Assembly (NCBI GenBank): GCA_014529385.2
Contig: CM043950.1
Coordinates: 151,530,945-151,594,944 of the forward strand
DNA length: 64,000 nt
Reading direction: 5' to 3'
From: Adiantum capillus-veneris
Lineage: Eukaryota; Streptophyta; Polypodiopsida; Polypodiales; Pteridaceae
Each line of letters opens with the position of its first letter. Positions within the stretch are counted from its first letter, which is position 1. Positions 46,150 to 56,915 of the stretch are shown here, in pieces. The notes beneath the pieces were generated by a model. That model worked only from the letters and a program-made list of their open reading frames with translations. It ran no database searches and was not told where the DNA came from. Position numbers and translations under genes: made by a program.

Positions 46150-46600
46150 ACCACGGATGGGCGTCATTTGAGGCCGACTTTGTAAGAGTTTTTGCATTTC
46201 CCTTTAGGTTTGGTAGTTATGGATATTTGTAATTTTAAATTCTAACATAACATTCTCTTTGTATGTTTTGAATAGCGGTCGATGACTGGATGTGACCCCA
46301 CCCCGTACGAGCACAAGTATGCGGGCAGAAAGGGCTTAAATGCCCTTATGGACATTCTGAGTTCTTGCTCAGGCTTGGTTAGTATTTAACCTTAATCTCT
46401 CACATTTGTTGTATTTTAATAATAAGCTAAAAATTAGATTTTTTTGTAATTATACATCTATACTTACAAAAAGTCTTATTGTTTTTTTTGGAGAATCCGA
46501 CGGATACTCGGGTGGGACGCGATGAGACGTCAGATTTGTTGACATCAAACTAGCCGTAGTTAGATATCACTAGTTTTTTTTCCATAGCATGTATTAGGAA
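46150..46600 (+). pseudogene. CACTA-3 relic, right part
   Basis: Continues 32770 across gypsy-2. GGGCGTCATTTGAGGCCGAC encodes WASFEADF's homologue, followed by a GTAAGA donor. The next exon reads SMTGCDPTPYEHKYAGRKGL, with a GTTAGT donor. The final exon begins AATCCGACGG and matches exon 3 of the intact copies. Similarity to the 3' flank of the CACTA-1 gene (TAGCCGTAGTTAGATA) fades by about 46600. Gene borders agree with the three-exon model used for CACTA-1 and -2. Confidence 0.8.
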
Positions 46601-47819
46601 ATGGCATGTGTACGTCAATTTTAACTATTGGGCAACGATGTATTTTTCCAATAATGACAACTGTGTTGTAACTAATACATGTTGGTCAAATCTTGACAAT
46701 CAAGTGATTTTGCCTATGACGTGTAAAATTTTGTCAACGTATTACTTTTGTCAGTTTTGCAGCCAAAGTTGGTCTTTGCTATGATGTGTACTATGCAGTG
46801 CTAAGGATGTATACATGTGCAAGTTGGAGAGCTAAAGCAGGTATGAAGACCTAGGGCAGGCAAGTGGCAGCTGAAATGTATCCTTAAGACGATTTTTTAG
46901 GCCAAGGGGGGGGCTCCAAAGTGGTCTAATTAGGAAGATAAGTCAAGGTGTCCAAGATATGGGAAATGTATCCTGGAATGTGATATTCAAGATTCTCTAG
47001 AAACCCGTCTAGGCGGCTCTCCAAACGGAGCCATGGTGTGAAAGTTATGCCAGTTCAAAGTTAGAAGGTGATCTCCCCCTCTTCCCTCAACAGTGGTATT
47101 AGAGCGAAGGTTCCATTCACCTGGAGTAATCATGTGAACAAGAAGACTCGATTTCGTCAATCAAGAAGCTATGGTTGCAAAAGCCGAGGTACATTTAGAA
47201 TTTTTGATGCAAATTTTCATTAAGCAATTGTAGTACTATTTCACACCTTCCACATACATGTTGCAAAGACAATGCTGGTATGTAAATCTCTAGACGCTTG
47301 CTTCTGTGACAAGTTGCTTGATAGAAGGTGGTATGTTAAAGAGGTGGATGACATACATTATAGGGTTGCACTGGACACTTTGGTGGCCAAGAACATGATC
47401 GGCAAACAATCCCTTCTCATCTCCTTATGGTATAAGCACTCTCAAATTGTTTCAAGCTACTCTAAAATTATTCCTATTGATCAAAAGTTGGCAAGCTTGG
47501 AGAACAATGGTGCCATAGATGTAAAGGTATTTGACAAATAGCTTAACCTTGTAAAATTGTTCATAATAAGAGAGCAATGCAACCTTATCCCAACTTTGGC
47601 ACCACATAGTGGACGAGACTGCAGAGAACGAGCCCTTGAAGTTCTACTTCTTCATAGGTAGACACAAAGTAATAGAATGAAGGAAAAAAGAGATTGTTTG
47701 TAAAGAACTAGTTGGTCGAGTCCAAATTGTGCCAATGTAACTTGAATGAACTCCATTGGGTGTAACTTCTTCTTTCCTTGAAGGGTGTGTGCAAGAATAG
47801 GTGTACCCATTAGGAAAAA
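46601..47819. other. Degraded sequence, possible copia LTR relic, unassigned ORF
   Basis: CTCAACAG followed by TGGTATTAGAGCG at 47094-47106 resembles an LTR end plus a mutated tRNA-Met primer-binding site, so an old copia-type LTR may lie to its left. An 89-codon plus-strand frame at 47272-47541 (MLVCKSLDACFCDKLLDRRW) is unassigned. Nothing else was recognised. Confidence 0.35.
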
Positions 47820-48770
47820 TAAGGACTCTCCTTGGGCCTTTTTGATTAGTGACGTCTTAAGGGAGAACCAATGAGAGGGCTCTTGGGAGGGGGAGGAATG
47901 GTAGGGGTGCAGCCTAATTGTGTCTCTCTTCAATGCTTGGTTCTTAGAGAGTGGGGGGAGGGAGACTGGGGAGGGGGGGTGTAAAAAGGGGGAAAGAGGT
48001 GTCATAAAAGAGGAAGGGACCCCCCAAAAGAAAAAATACGGAGGCTTAAAAACCCTAAAAAATGAAAAAAAAATTAAGGTGTCAAAATTGACTCATTTGC
48101 CTCCAAAACTGCCCCAAACATATACTAACTTCAAAAAGTCAAATTCCCCCTCCCCAAAATCCACTTTTCTCTCCCTCTATCACTAATTTTCTCTCCCACA
48201 CTCTCCCTCTTCTCCCTCCTCCCATTCTCTCTCTACAGTGAAGGCAGCCATAGCCAAAATCTTTCCACCACTCTCTTCCTCTCTCCATAGTTCCCCCTTC
48301 TCTCACACCTCCATCAACTCTCTATAGTCCCATACCCCATAGCCCACAGCTCACCAATATCCTCTCTACCTCTCACTCCTCCGCTCTTTCTCTATCTCTT
48401 CTATCAAAGCCAACATAGCCACCATAGGCAGCTCACCTCACCCTCCCCTCAGCTCCTCATTCTCTCTCCATAATACCCACACATAATAGCCCACAGCCTT
48501 GCCCACTTCTCTCCCTCACCTTCCTCCCACCCATTCCCAATCCCTTCCTAAGCTCAACTTCTTGAGCATGTCCACCACTACTAACACGCATAGACGGCCA
48601 AAACCAGAGATACAGGAGATTGTGTTGCACAACACAAAAAATCCAGAGGGGGGATGGATATTTTATTAAAGATTTTGAAAATTTTTAGGGTTCTGTACTT
48701 GAGTTTTAAGGTGTTGTGTAATTTTATTTTTAAAACACATATTTTTTTATTTTTTTGAGATGGAATATGT
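47820..48770 (+). other. Family U copy C leader with a short conserved ORF
   Basis: Resembles the leader of copy A (2530-3203): CTCCTTGGGCC, a G-rich tract, AACCCTAAAAAATG and long CT-rich stretches. ATG 48568 opens a short frame containing RRPKPEIQEIVLHNTKN, close to RHPKPIIQSMVLHNSKN at 3204. The shared peptide suggests it is or was translated. Function unknown. Confidence 0.45.
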
Positions 48771-48778
48771 CTATAAAA
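48771..48778 (+). promoter_or_regulatory. TATA box of family U copy C
   Basis: CTATAAAAGG lies 74-89 bases before the ATGs at 48845 and 48860. The leader following it resembles that after the TATA box at 12263. Confidence 0.55.
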
Positions 48779-50209
48779 GGGGGACCACCTCCTCATTTTA
48801 CCATTTTCATCCCAGCATTGCAGTAAGACACAGCATACCCAGTTATGCAAAGAGAAATCATGACTGCAACTAGTGCTTTAGATGTATTCCTTAGTGAGGT
48901 TGGGCATGCAAATCGCCCTAAGCTTCATGCATTTTTCACAACCCAACCCGATTTGGAAACTACCTTGACCCTCCACTCTCAATCTCTTGAGCACATCACT
49001 TCATACATTTCCACGTGCATGGGGAGATGCATTGTTGAGTTACCAAACCCACAAGGGAAATGGGTTCCTGAGGGCCGTCTGCACCACATCTACAAACGGG
49101 ACATGCCATTTCATCAACGGCTTACACGCTTTGCCACCATAGCACAACCGGTCGAATAATATGTGCGGCTTGAAGATGATGATGTGTGAGCAATGTGTAA
49201 GGGGAATATCGGAAACACATTTTTCTCTATCCAATCCATAATGATATTCCTCCTTCACGAGTGCCCAGCAGGCCCTGATGTAGTGCTACCACACTTGCAG
49301 ATCGGTGGGGTCCTGGCGGATGTGAAGGACCCCAAGCCCGCGCCCATTGACACATCCGCAGAGGAGAGGACGCTTGCCTTAACCTACCCTGTAGGGATTC
49401 AAGGCCTCTTGGAGGCCTCTCCATCTATCGGTTCGTCCTCGGGGCCGCCAGAAGGAACCAGCACTCGGGATGCCATCCTTGAGGTAGAGATTACCCGTTT
49501 CTTCTCCATTGTGGTGGGTGGGAAGGAGTTTGTGTTTTTACATGATCTGGAGAAATACTTTGAGCTTTGCATGGATGAGTGTTTCGCCATCATCGATGCC
49601 CATGGCAAGTTTGAGGTTGATACCACCACCTCCCATGACGATGATCTCCTACTGCCCATGGGGAATACTGTGGCGGACACAGTGGCGATCGCACAAGCCG
49701 AGGTGGTAGTGGCCGATCAGGCCAAGGTCTTTGAGGAGGAGTTTGTGGTTGTGCAATCCATGTGTTTGGCTAAACGCACAAGAGTGGATTCACCATCACC
49801 TGCTACAACACCTGTTTTTCTTGATCCAAAGGGGAAGTCAAGTGTGGATCTTTACTTGCACCCGATGCTGATGAGGAGGATCATAGACAAGAGGTATAGA
49901 TGCTCACTTAAATTTGATTGTTATAATTGATTTTGTTAATGTTATAACTAATTTTTTATTATATTTCTCACAAATCCTATGTTTTGCAGGATGTTTTGGA
50001 GGTTGACGCCTAGACGCAATGGTCAGGGGGGAGGAGGACGACGTTTGGACCTCAAGCGGCACTTGCTCACTACCTCGGCACACTTCCGACTGGTAACATG
50101 GTTTTTGTGAATGCCGACTACTCCCCCAATGGATGCTACAACATTTTTGCCCTCCGTTCACTCTCCAAGGCCTTGTGCCTAACAACCCTTGCCCAATTGG
50201 CCAACCTTG

Positions 50210-50352
50210 TGTTGAGATGTAGAGAGAAAAAGAGAGAGACGAGACAAGAGACACACCGTATACGCTCCCAAAGACAGATTCATATTGAGGAAAAGATACA
50301 AATATATAGGTGAGACCAAGTTCAGTAGAGTGAGCCATATATAGCTCCAACA
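50210..50352 (-). repeat. copia-2 3' LTR (left)
   Basis: 143 bases. It differs from the right LTR by a few substitutions (for example GAAAAAG against GAAAGAG, and GGAAAAG against GGACAAG). Confidence 0.95.
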
Positions 50353-50599
50353 CCCCCACTCAAACAAAGGTCTCTAGCTTTGGATGAAAAAACCCTTGGG
50401 GAGTTCAAGGGAAAAACCCAAGCCCCTATACAATGTGAAATATGAACCAGCGGTGATGATGTGAAAGTGAATTGTGCATCTATGTACAAATATTCAAGTG
50501 ACTTAGATATCACAAGGTGCAAATGTGGAGTGTGCATAGTGCATGGTACCTAAAAGATTACAATGTCATATGTACAAAGCTATTACAATAGCAAAGAAG

Positions 50600-53500
50600 C
50601 TAATCTAGAAAGAGTGAGGCCGAAGCAACTCCAAGCTCCGAGCGCAAGAGGATGAAATGTGACTCATTGACGCCTTTGGTCAAAATGTCTGCAATCATCT
50701 GGTCACTTGGACAGTGTTCAACCATTATGGTTCCTTTGCGTACTTCATACCTGACATAATGATAATGGACAGCAATGTGCTTTGACTTATTATGTTGAAC
50801 ATAGTCTTTTGCAAGACTAATAGCACTTTGGTTGTCACACCGCAAGGGTGTGCTAGAAAGAGGAGAGTGACCAATATCAACCAGCATTTGTCGAAGTCAA
50901 ATCAACTCACGAGCTGCAAGTGATGCCGCAACATATTCTGACTCAGTCGGAGAAACTGCAACACAACGTTGTTTCTTACTGGTCCATGAAACAAGACAAC
51001 CATTTATAAAGAAGCAATTTCCACTAGTAGATCGCATAGATAAATGTGAGCTTGCCCAGTCTGCATCTGTGTAACCCAAAAGAGAAAGAGATTGCATAGA
51101 ATCCGATGTGATTTGTCGTCGATAGACCAAACCAAAATCTGTAGTGCCTTTCAAGTATTTCAATACACGCTTTGCAGCAGACCAATGCTTAAGAGAAGTA
51201 CATGCAAGATGTTGTCCAAGATAATTAGCAGAAAACAGAATATCAGGAGGAGTGTTCATGCCAACAAACTGAAGACATCCAATCAAGTTAGCATAAGGCT
51301 GATTTGTGACAAGTTGACCGCCATTGTCAGAAGTATTCTTCGTAGAGCTCGCAAGACAAGGTGTATTGGCTGAATGTGCAGATTCCATACCAAATTTTTG
51401 AATAGTATCTGCAATAAACTTTGACTGTCGAAGGAATAAAATAACTTTTGTACGGTTCCGCTGGATTTGAATGCCAAGCCAAGAGTGAATCTCTCCAAGA
51501 TCCACCATATCGAATGCAGAAGACAATAACTTTTTCACTTGCTGAAGAAATCCCAAATCATTGGAAACAAGGATGGTATCATCCACATAAAGAGCAAGAA
51601 TCACAAAACTGCTACCTTGGCGTTTTATGTATAAGTTGCGGTCTAACGAGCAAGAGATGAATCCTTTAGAGGTGAGAAAAAGATCAAATTTTGTATATCA
51701 GGCTCGTGAAGCTTGTTTGAGACCATATAGTGCCTTATGGAGTTGAGCAACAAGGTCTTCTTTACCTGGAATAACAAACCCTTCTAGTTGTTCCATATAA
51801 ATTTCCTCTTTCAAGTCACCATTAAGAAAAGCAGTTCGCACATCCATTTGATGAGCTTCTAAATCAAATTGAACAGCAAATGCCAATAAAACTCGAACAC
51901 TTGTAATGCGAACAACTGGTGAAAAAGTCTCTTGATAATCAACACCAGCTACTTGGGAGTAGCCTTTTGCAACTAAACGCGCCTTGAACTTGTCAAAACA
52001 TCCATCTGCACCCACTTACATTTAATAACTGTACGACCAGGAGGTAATTCAGTTAGTATCCATGTACCTTTAGAGATAAGAGAATTGTACTCTGCTTCCA
52101 TAGCCTCTTGCCATTGATCCTTTTGTGGTGAAGAGATAGCTTCATCATAAGTAATGGGATCTTCAGAAGTAGAAAAAGAATTATCAGCAATATCGTCATC
52201 ATAAACATGACATCAGCCTGGTTCAAAATCAATAGGCAGATCAACAAAAATATCAATATCATCATTGGCAACATTTGGAATGGATGGTTGTGAAGAGGGA
52301 AGTTTCTCTATAGGAAGAGTTTCATCTACTGAAAGAAATGGAAAAGCCTGAAGCAATGATTTAGTATCATCCGAATCATCCATGCACCATGAGCCTCCCA
52401 TAAGCTGTTCGTTAAAAGTAGCATCACGATTCACAATTACTTTCTTGGAGGAAGGGTCATAGAATTTGTAGCCTTTGGAAGTGTCAGAATATCCAATAAA
52501 AATAACTTTAAGACCAGGAAAATCAAGCTTTGTTCATGTTTCTTTGGGAACATGAATATAAGCAATACATCCAAAGGTTCGAAAATGAGATACAGAAGGA
52601 ATGTCACCTATCCATGCTGTGATGGGTATCTTACCAGAGGGTGCAGTAGTAGGAAGATGATTCTGAATAAATGCTGCTGTCAAAGTAGCTTCAGCCCAGA
52701 AAACATGAGATAAGCCAGAATGAATCAGCATACATCTTACAACATTGAGAATAGTGCGATTCTTTCGTTCAACAATACCATTCTGTTGAGGCGAATATGG
52801 AATAGTGTGTTCATGATGAATTCCATTGTCAGCACAGTAACTCACAAACTCTCGAGAAACATATTCGCCTCCATTGTCACTACGAAGCTTCTTAAGGCGA
52901 CGACCAGTTTGAAGTTCCGCAGCCTTGTGGAATTGTTTGAAAACAGATAAGGCTTTAGATTTTTGTCTAAGTAGAAATACAGTCGTATACCTTGAGAAAT
53001 CATCAATGAAAGTAATGAAGTAGCGATATTGTGATCTCGAAGAAGGTAGAGATGCACATATATCAGTATGAACAAGATCCAAGATGTAATGAGAATGAGT
53101 TGTATTTGAAAGAGGAAAGGGTTTACGATTGTGTTTCCCAAGAGCACAAAATTCACAAATTCCCATATGGGGATGGGCTTTAAGATCCATGCCATAACCA
53201 AGATCACGACGTTGAAGATCAAGGAGTTTTGAGAAATCAGCATGAACAAAACGGTGATGCCATACTTTGCAATCATGATCACCTGGAGCAGTGACAATAT
53301 TTGCTACAACATCGTTGAGAGAGAGTTCAAATAAATTACCGTTTCGAGGAGCAGTGGCTATAGTCTGTCCATCTTTCTCAATTCGTCATTTGGTATAATC
53401 AAATCCAACAAACAAACCAAGATCAACAAGTCTAGCAACTGAAAGAAGATTACGTTGAAGATCTGGTACATGTAATACTCCTCGCAAAATTCGAGTGGAA

Positions 53501-54771
53501 GAAGATAAGGTACCAAGATATAAGTCTCCAATACCCTTTACTTGACAAGTAGTATCATCAGCAAGATAAACAACACGTTGAACTGGAGGTGGATGATAGT
53601 TATGGAGCCACTTAGACTGATATGTCATATTTCCTGTAGCACCAGAATCGACAATAAAAAGTGATCCATCACATACATGAAGTATTCTATCTGGAGCAAC
53701 TGAACATAGGACGCAGCTTGTTTCTGGTACAATGTTGTTTCGATGTTCAGTAGCATATGCTCTATTCCGATCTGTGTCGAATCGACGCTTATAACACATA
53801 TGAGTGGGATGATCAGATCGTCCACAATATTCACAAGAAGAAGAAGAAGAGTCTTTAGATAAACGTGGTTGTTTTGTGGTAATATTGTGTTCTTCATCAT
53901 ATTGACGTGCCCAACAATCATCTTCAGTATGGCCATTTCTGTTGCAGTAAGAACATTGCTTATTAGGAAATTTGAGACGAGAGAAAATATTACCGCGACG
54001 GCCACCTCTGCGGTTTCCTCGTTGAAATGGACGCCTTCGAGTATAAAAAGCACGTTCCATCTGTTGTGACTCAGTCTCCTCTTGTGAAATCATAGCTGTA
54101 TCGTGACCAGCATTCCGATGTTCTTGACGTTGAGAGTATTCAATTAAAGACATGCAAGCTTGGTCGAAATCAAGACCATCTTTATTAGAGAGAATAGTAA
54201 CAATGCTATCATAAGAAGAGTCCTTCACCGTATCAAGGAGAAGTGTAATCAGTTACTTTTGTGAAACAGGATCACCGGCAGCAGCAAGTTGCAGATTAAT
54301 AATAGATTTGAAAGACTCAATATGTCCCGTCATGGCAGTACCAACTTCATATTGTAACTTGTTAAGCAACCCTCTCAAATAAAGTATTTATGTAACAGAT
54401 TTCTTCTGAAAGTTTGCAATAAGGTACTTCCATACGTCATGGGAAGTAGGCAGTTCATACATATCAAGCAAAAGGGAATCAGTAAGAGCAGAAAGAATAT
54501 ACCATCGAGCTGCTTTATCACGTCGTTGCCAATCCGTATAGGCAACATTCCAATCTTCAAATATAGGTCCTTCAGTGATAAGCACGTTATCATTATCCGT
54601 ATCAACAAGCTGAGGCGGACAAACATGATTTCCAAGAACAACATCGGAGAGTTCATCGCCTTCAAGAATTAACAACCTCTTTGCTTTCCAGCCTGGAAAT
54701 CCTTGACCTTGGAAAGGAGGAACAGAACGTTGGCCAGAAGGAAAGCCGTTGACGAGAATATTCATAGCCAT
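50600..54771 (-). pseudogene. copia-2 gag-pol
   Basis: Same domain order as copia-1 from MAMNILVNGF (54771) to ELGVASASLFLD (50600). Zinc knuckle CNRNGHTEDDC is intact (TAC where copia-1 has TAG), followed by protease DSGATGN, integrase SDNGGEY and SPQQNGIVERKNR. RT has YVDDTILV and RNase H has TDADWASS. Breaks: TAA near 54391 and TAA near 54256, TGA at 53386 (TGC in copia-1), and frame changes near 53300, 52530, 52200, 52016 and 51700. The RNase H region lost from copia-1 is complete here. Confidence 0.88.
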
Positions 54772-55490
54772 ATCTTGTTGCGAGAAGACGTATAAGATAA
54801 GATCGCAGAATCTGCACACCATATATGGTGAAGGCCACAATTGAGAATGAGAGAGATATGAGTACTGTGTTCTGTCAATGAGAAACGTAAGAAGGATGCT
54901 CAAGGAACGTCCAAAGATGTGAGAGACGTCACCCAAAAAAAAAGTAGCGTAAAGGAGACGTTAATAATAAACGAGTCCTCAAAATAGAGTGGCGTGAGAC
55001 GCAAGATTGACGGCCATAATACGAATAGCAAAAAGCTAAATCTTCTCGAAAAAGTTAATGCCAAAATAAGAAAAATGATCGCGGACGCTTCACGAAGAAG
55101 TAGGACGAAGAAAGCTGCGTCAAGCTCAATTGTAGTAAAAACAGCATAACTTTCTGCAGCGAACTCCGATTGACGCAAACCTAGAACTCAAATCGAAGAG
55201 CTCGAGGAGACGAACAAGGTTTGGATGAAAAGTGCCATTGTTGAGCAGAACAGCAAGAAAAATTGAGATGAAGTTTAGGGTGTCATTAACAAGAAAACGT
55301 AATCAACGATTAGATTGATTAGAAATAAACGCCACATAAAACACTAATCATATTCTTCTTAACACAAAACAACCACAGTTAACAAGAACCAACGCTCAAA
55401 AATAAAATTTGTAACAATTTTGAATCTTACATACGAATCGCATACACATACTGTTGTCACCATGAATTGAATCGGCGCGTGATCGTTACC

Positions 55491-55645
55491 GCTCTGATAC
55501 CATGTTGAGATGTAGAGAGAAAGAGAGAGAGATAAGACAAGAGACACACCATATACGCTCCCAAAGACTGATTCATATTGAGGACAAGATACAAATATAT
55601 AGGTGAGACCAAGTTCAGTAGAGTGAGCCATATATAGCTCCAACA
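55491..55645 (-). repeat. copia-2 5' LTR with adjacent primer-binding site
   Basis: LTR 55503-55645. GCTCTGATACCA at 55491-55502 is the reverse complement of the tRNA-Met primer-binding site. Matches the copia-1 arrangement at 27135-27290. Confidence 0.95.
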
Positions 55646-55813
55646 CCTTGTAGTGCTTGTAAAGAAAGATTTTGCAATATCCACTTTCGGTGTCAACTTT
55701 CACGGGCTCCTCATCGCCCATGTCTCCATGAACCAAGCTGTAGGGGTTAATGACACCCAAGAAATTACAACCACTTTGCTTAACAGGGAGCCACCCCAAA
55801 ACGCCAAGCGCTA

Positions 55814-56012
55814 GTTCAAAAATTGTAATTCGAAAGATCCTAAAGCAAAAGCCAGATATCATGTAAAGCGTTGATTTTCTTAATGAATCTACTTTTTCGT
55901 GTTTATGACTCTCTCTTACTTGCAAGCTTTTAAATTTGTTATATGTTTGGCTTCTAATGTGTTTATGAGAAGCACCCGTGTTTAGTGAATCATGCATTTT
56001 TTGATGCATGTT
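55814..56012. other. Intergenic, no gene seen
   Basis: Follows the family U stop codon. A/T-rich with no supported ORF or repeat structure before the first foldback. Confidence 0.5.
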
Positions 56013-56269
56013 GGGTTGGAAAGCATGTTGGCCAGCCAACTTGCATTAAAGCATGGAGAAAGTTATTGATATGCCTACAAAAGGGCTTGGGAGGCCCCAA
56101 AATGGGCTGCCACAAGGGCGCACATCTAGGTCTTCCATAAGCATATGGAAGGGGCAAATGCGCGCCCTTATGGCAGCCCATTTTGGAGCATCTCAAGCCC
56201 TTTAAAAGGCTTATCAATACCTTTCCCCATGAATTAAGACAAAATGGCTAACCAACATTCACTCCAACC
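56013..56269. repeat. Foldback element 1
   Basis: Left arm from GGTTGGAAAGCATGTTGG; the right arm reverse complement begins GGTTGGAGTGAATGTTGG. Similarity continues through AAAGGGCTTG, AAAATGGGCTGCC and AAGGGCGC to a centre near 56141, where CTTCCAT and ATGGAAG face each other. Arms are about 120 bases with mismatches. It could be a MITE-like foldback or encode a long-hairpin RNA. Closely related in its inner arm to foldback 2. Confidence 0.85.
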
Positions 56270-56390
56270 ATAGATCCTTTCATAACCAAGCTATTGTACA
56301 AGCCCATATAAATTTTAGTTGCAAAACAAAAACTAATTACATGTATGCAAAACAAAAACTAATTACATGTATGCTTCAGTTGCACTTCCT

Positions 56391-56670
56391 CATGCATCCA
56401 AGCTATTTGAAGCATTGAAGCCAGGGAAATATCCTGAATGCAAGGCAAAACATCCTGGAAAGCTTTGGAAAGACCTTGGCAGACCCTAAAAATGGCTGCC
56501 ACAAGGGCGCGCATTTGGTCCCTTCATCGGCCTGTGGAAGCACCAAATGTGCGCCCTTGTGGTAGCCATTTTGGGGGCATTCCAAACCCTTTCCAAGGCT
56601 TTCCAGAAACATTTACCATGCATTCAAGATATTTGGTGCATCAGTGCTTCACATAGCTTGGATGTGTCAC
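56391..56670. repeat. Foldback element 2
   Basis: Arms of about 135 bases centred near 56530. Shared arm words are ATCCAAGCTAT, TGGAAAGC, AAATGGCT(G/A)CCACAAGG and GCGC(G/A)CATTTGGT. The inner arm (ATGGCTGCCACAAGGGCGC) is nearly the same as in foldback 1. A small tandem duplication of GCAAAACAAAAACTAATTAC plus ATGTAT lies just left (about 56321-56374). Confidence 0.85.
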
Positions 56671-56915
56671 GAACTGCATGCTTGACTTAGCCAAGGTGCT
56701 TAATGTAGGCAACTTTTCCCAATGCCAAGCTTTAAGCTACATACATACAAAAGAAGGTAGACAAAACATGGACCAGTGCTACATTGCATGGTACACAATT
56801 AAAGCAATACAATTCACAAAGAGTGGAGTATACAATCAAAAGGCGCTTATATTCAAATTCTTCCCAATCTTGGAAGTTGCGTAAATACAAAAATGGTTTG
56901 ATGACTAATTACAAG
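56671..56915. other. 3' region of the H3-fold gene, nothing else seen
   Basis: About 245 bases between foldback 2 and the stop codon of the H3-fold gene on the minus strand. No gene recognised. Confidence 0.4.

Larger units (their letters stand above)
50210..55645 (-). mobile_element. copia-2, Ty1/copia retrotransposon with both LTRs
   Basis: Two 143-base LTRs (50210-50352 and 55503-55645), TGTTGAG...CCAACA. The target duplication CCTTG is at 50205-50209 and 55646-55650. The primer-binding site (TGGTATCAGAGC on the minus strand) is at 55491-55502, and the polypurine tract CCTTTGTTTGAGTGGGGG is next to 50353. It shares most of its sequence with copia-1. Several stops and frame changes suggest it is inactive. 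Confidence 0.97.
48845..55813 (+). pseudogene. Uncharacterised family U copy C, split by copia-2
   Basis: A first large exon runs from 48845 (or 48860, MTATSALD) to about 49892, where AAGAG is followed by GTATAG. Its frame is broken by TAA at 49157 and TGA at about 49187; CAA and CGA would fit. The N-terminal domain matches copy B; the rest (VVGGKEFVFLHDLEKYFELC) matches nothing I know. A further exon starts after GCAG at 49990 (DVLEVDA, TAG, TQWSGG) and runs to 50209. It resumes at 55651, after copia-2 and one TSD copy, and ends at TAG 55811-55813 (KKDFAISTFGVNFHGLLIAH, REPPQNAKR). So copia-2 interrupted an open exon. No known domain; host gene or cargo of an unknown element. Confidence 0.5.

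Noticed and set aside
55646-55655. CTTGTAGTG read as a CACTA right terminus
   Set aside because: It is formed by the copia-2 target duplication CCTTG plus the continuing family U exon (LVVLVKKDF); no subterminal repeats are present.
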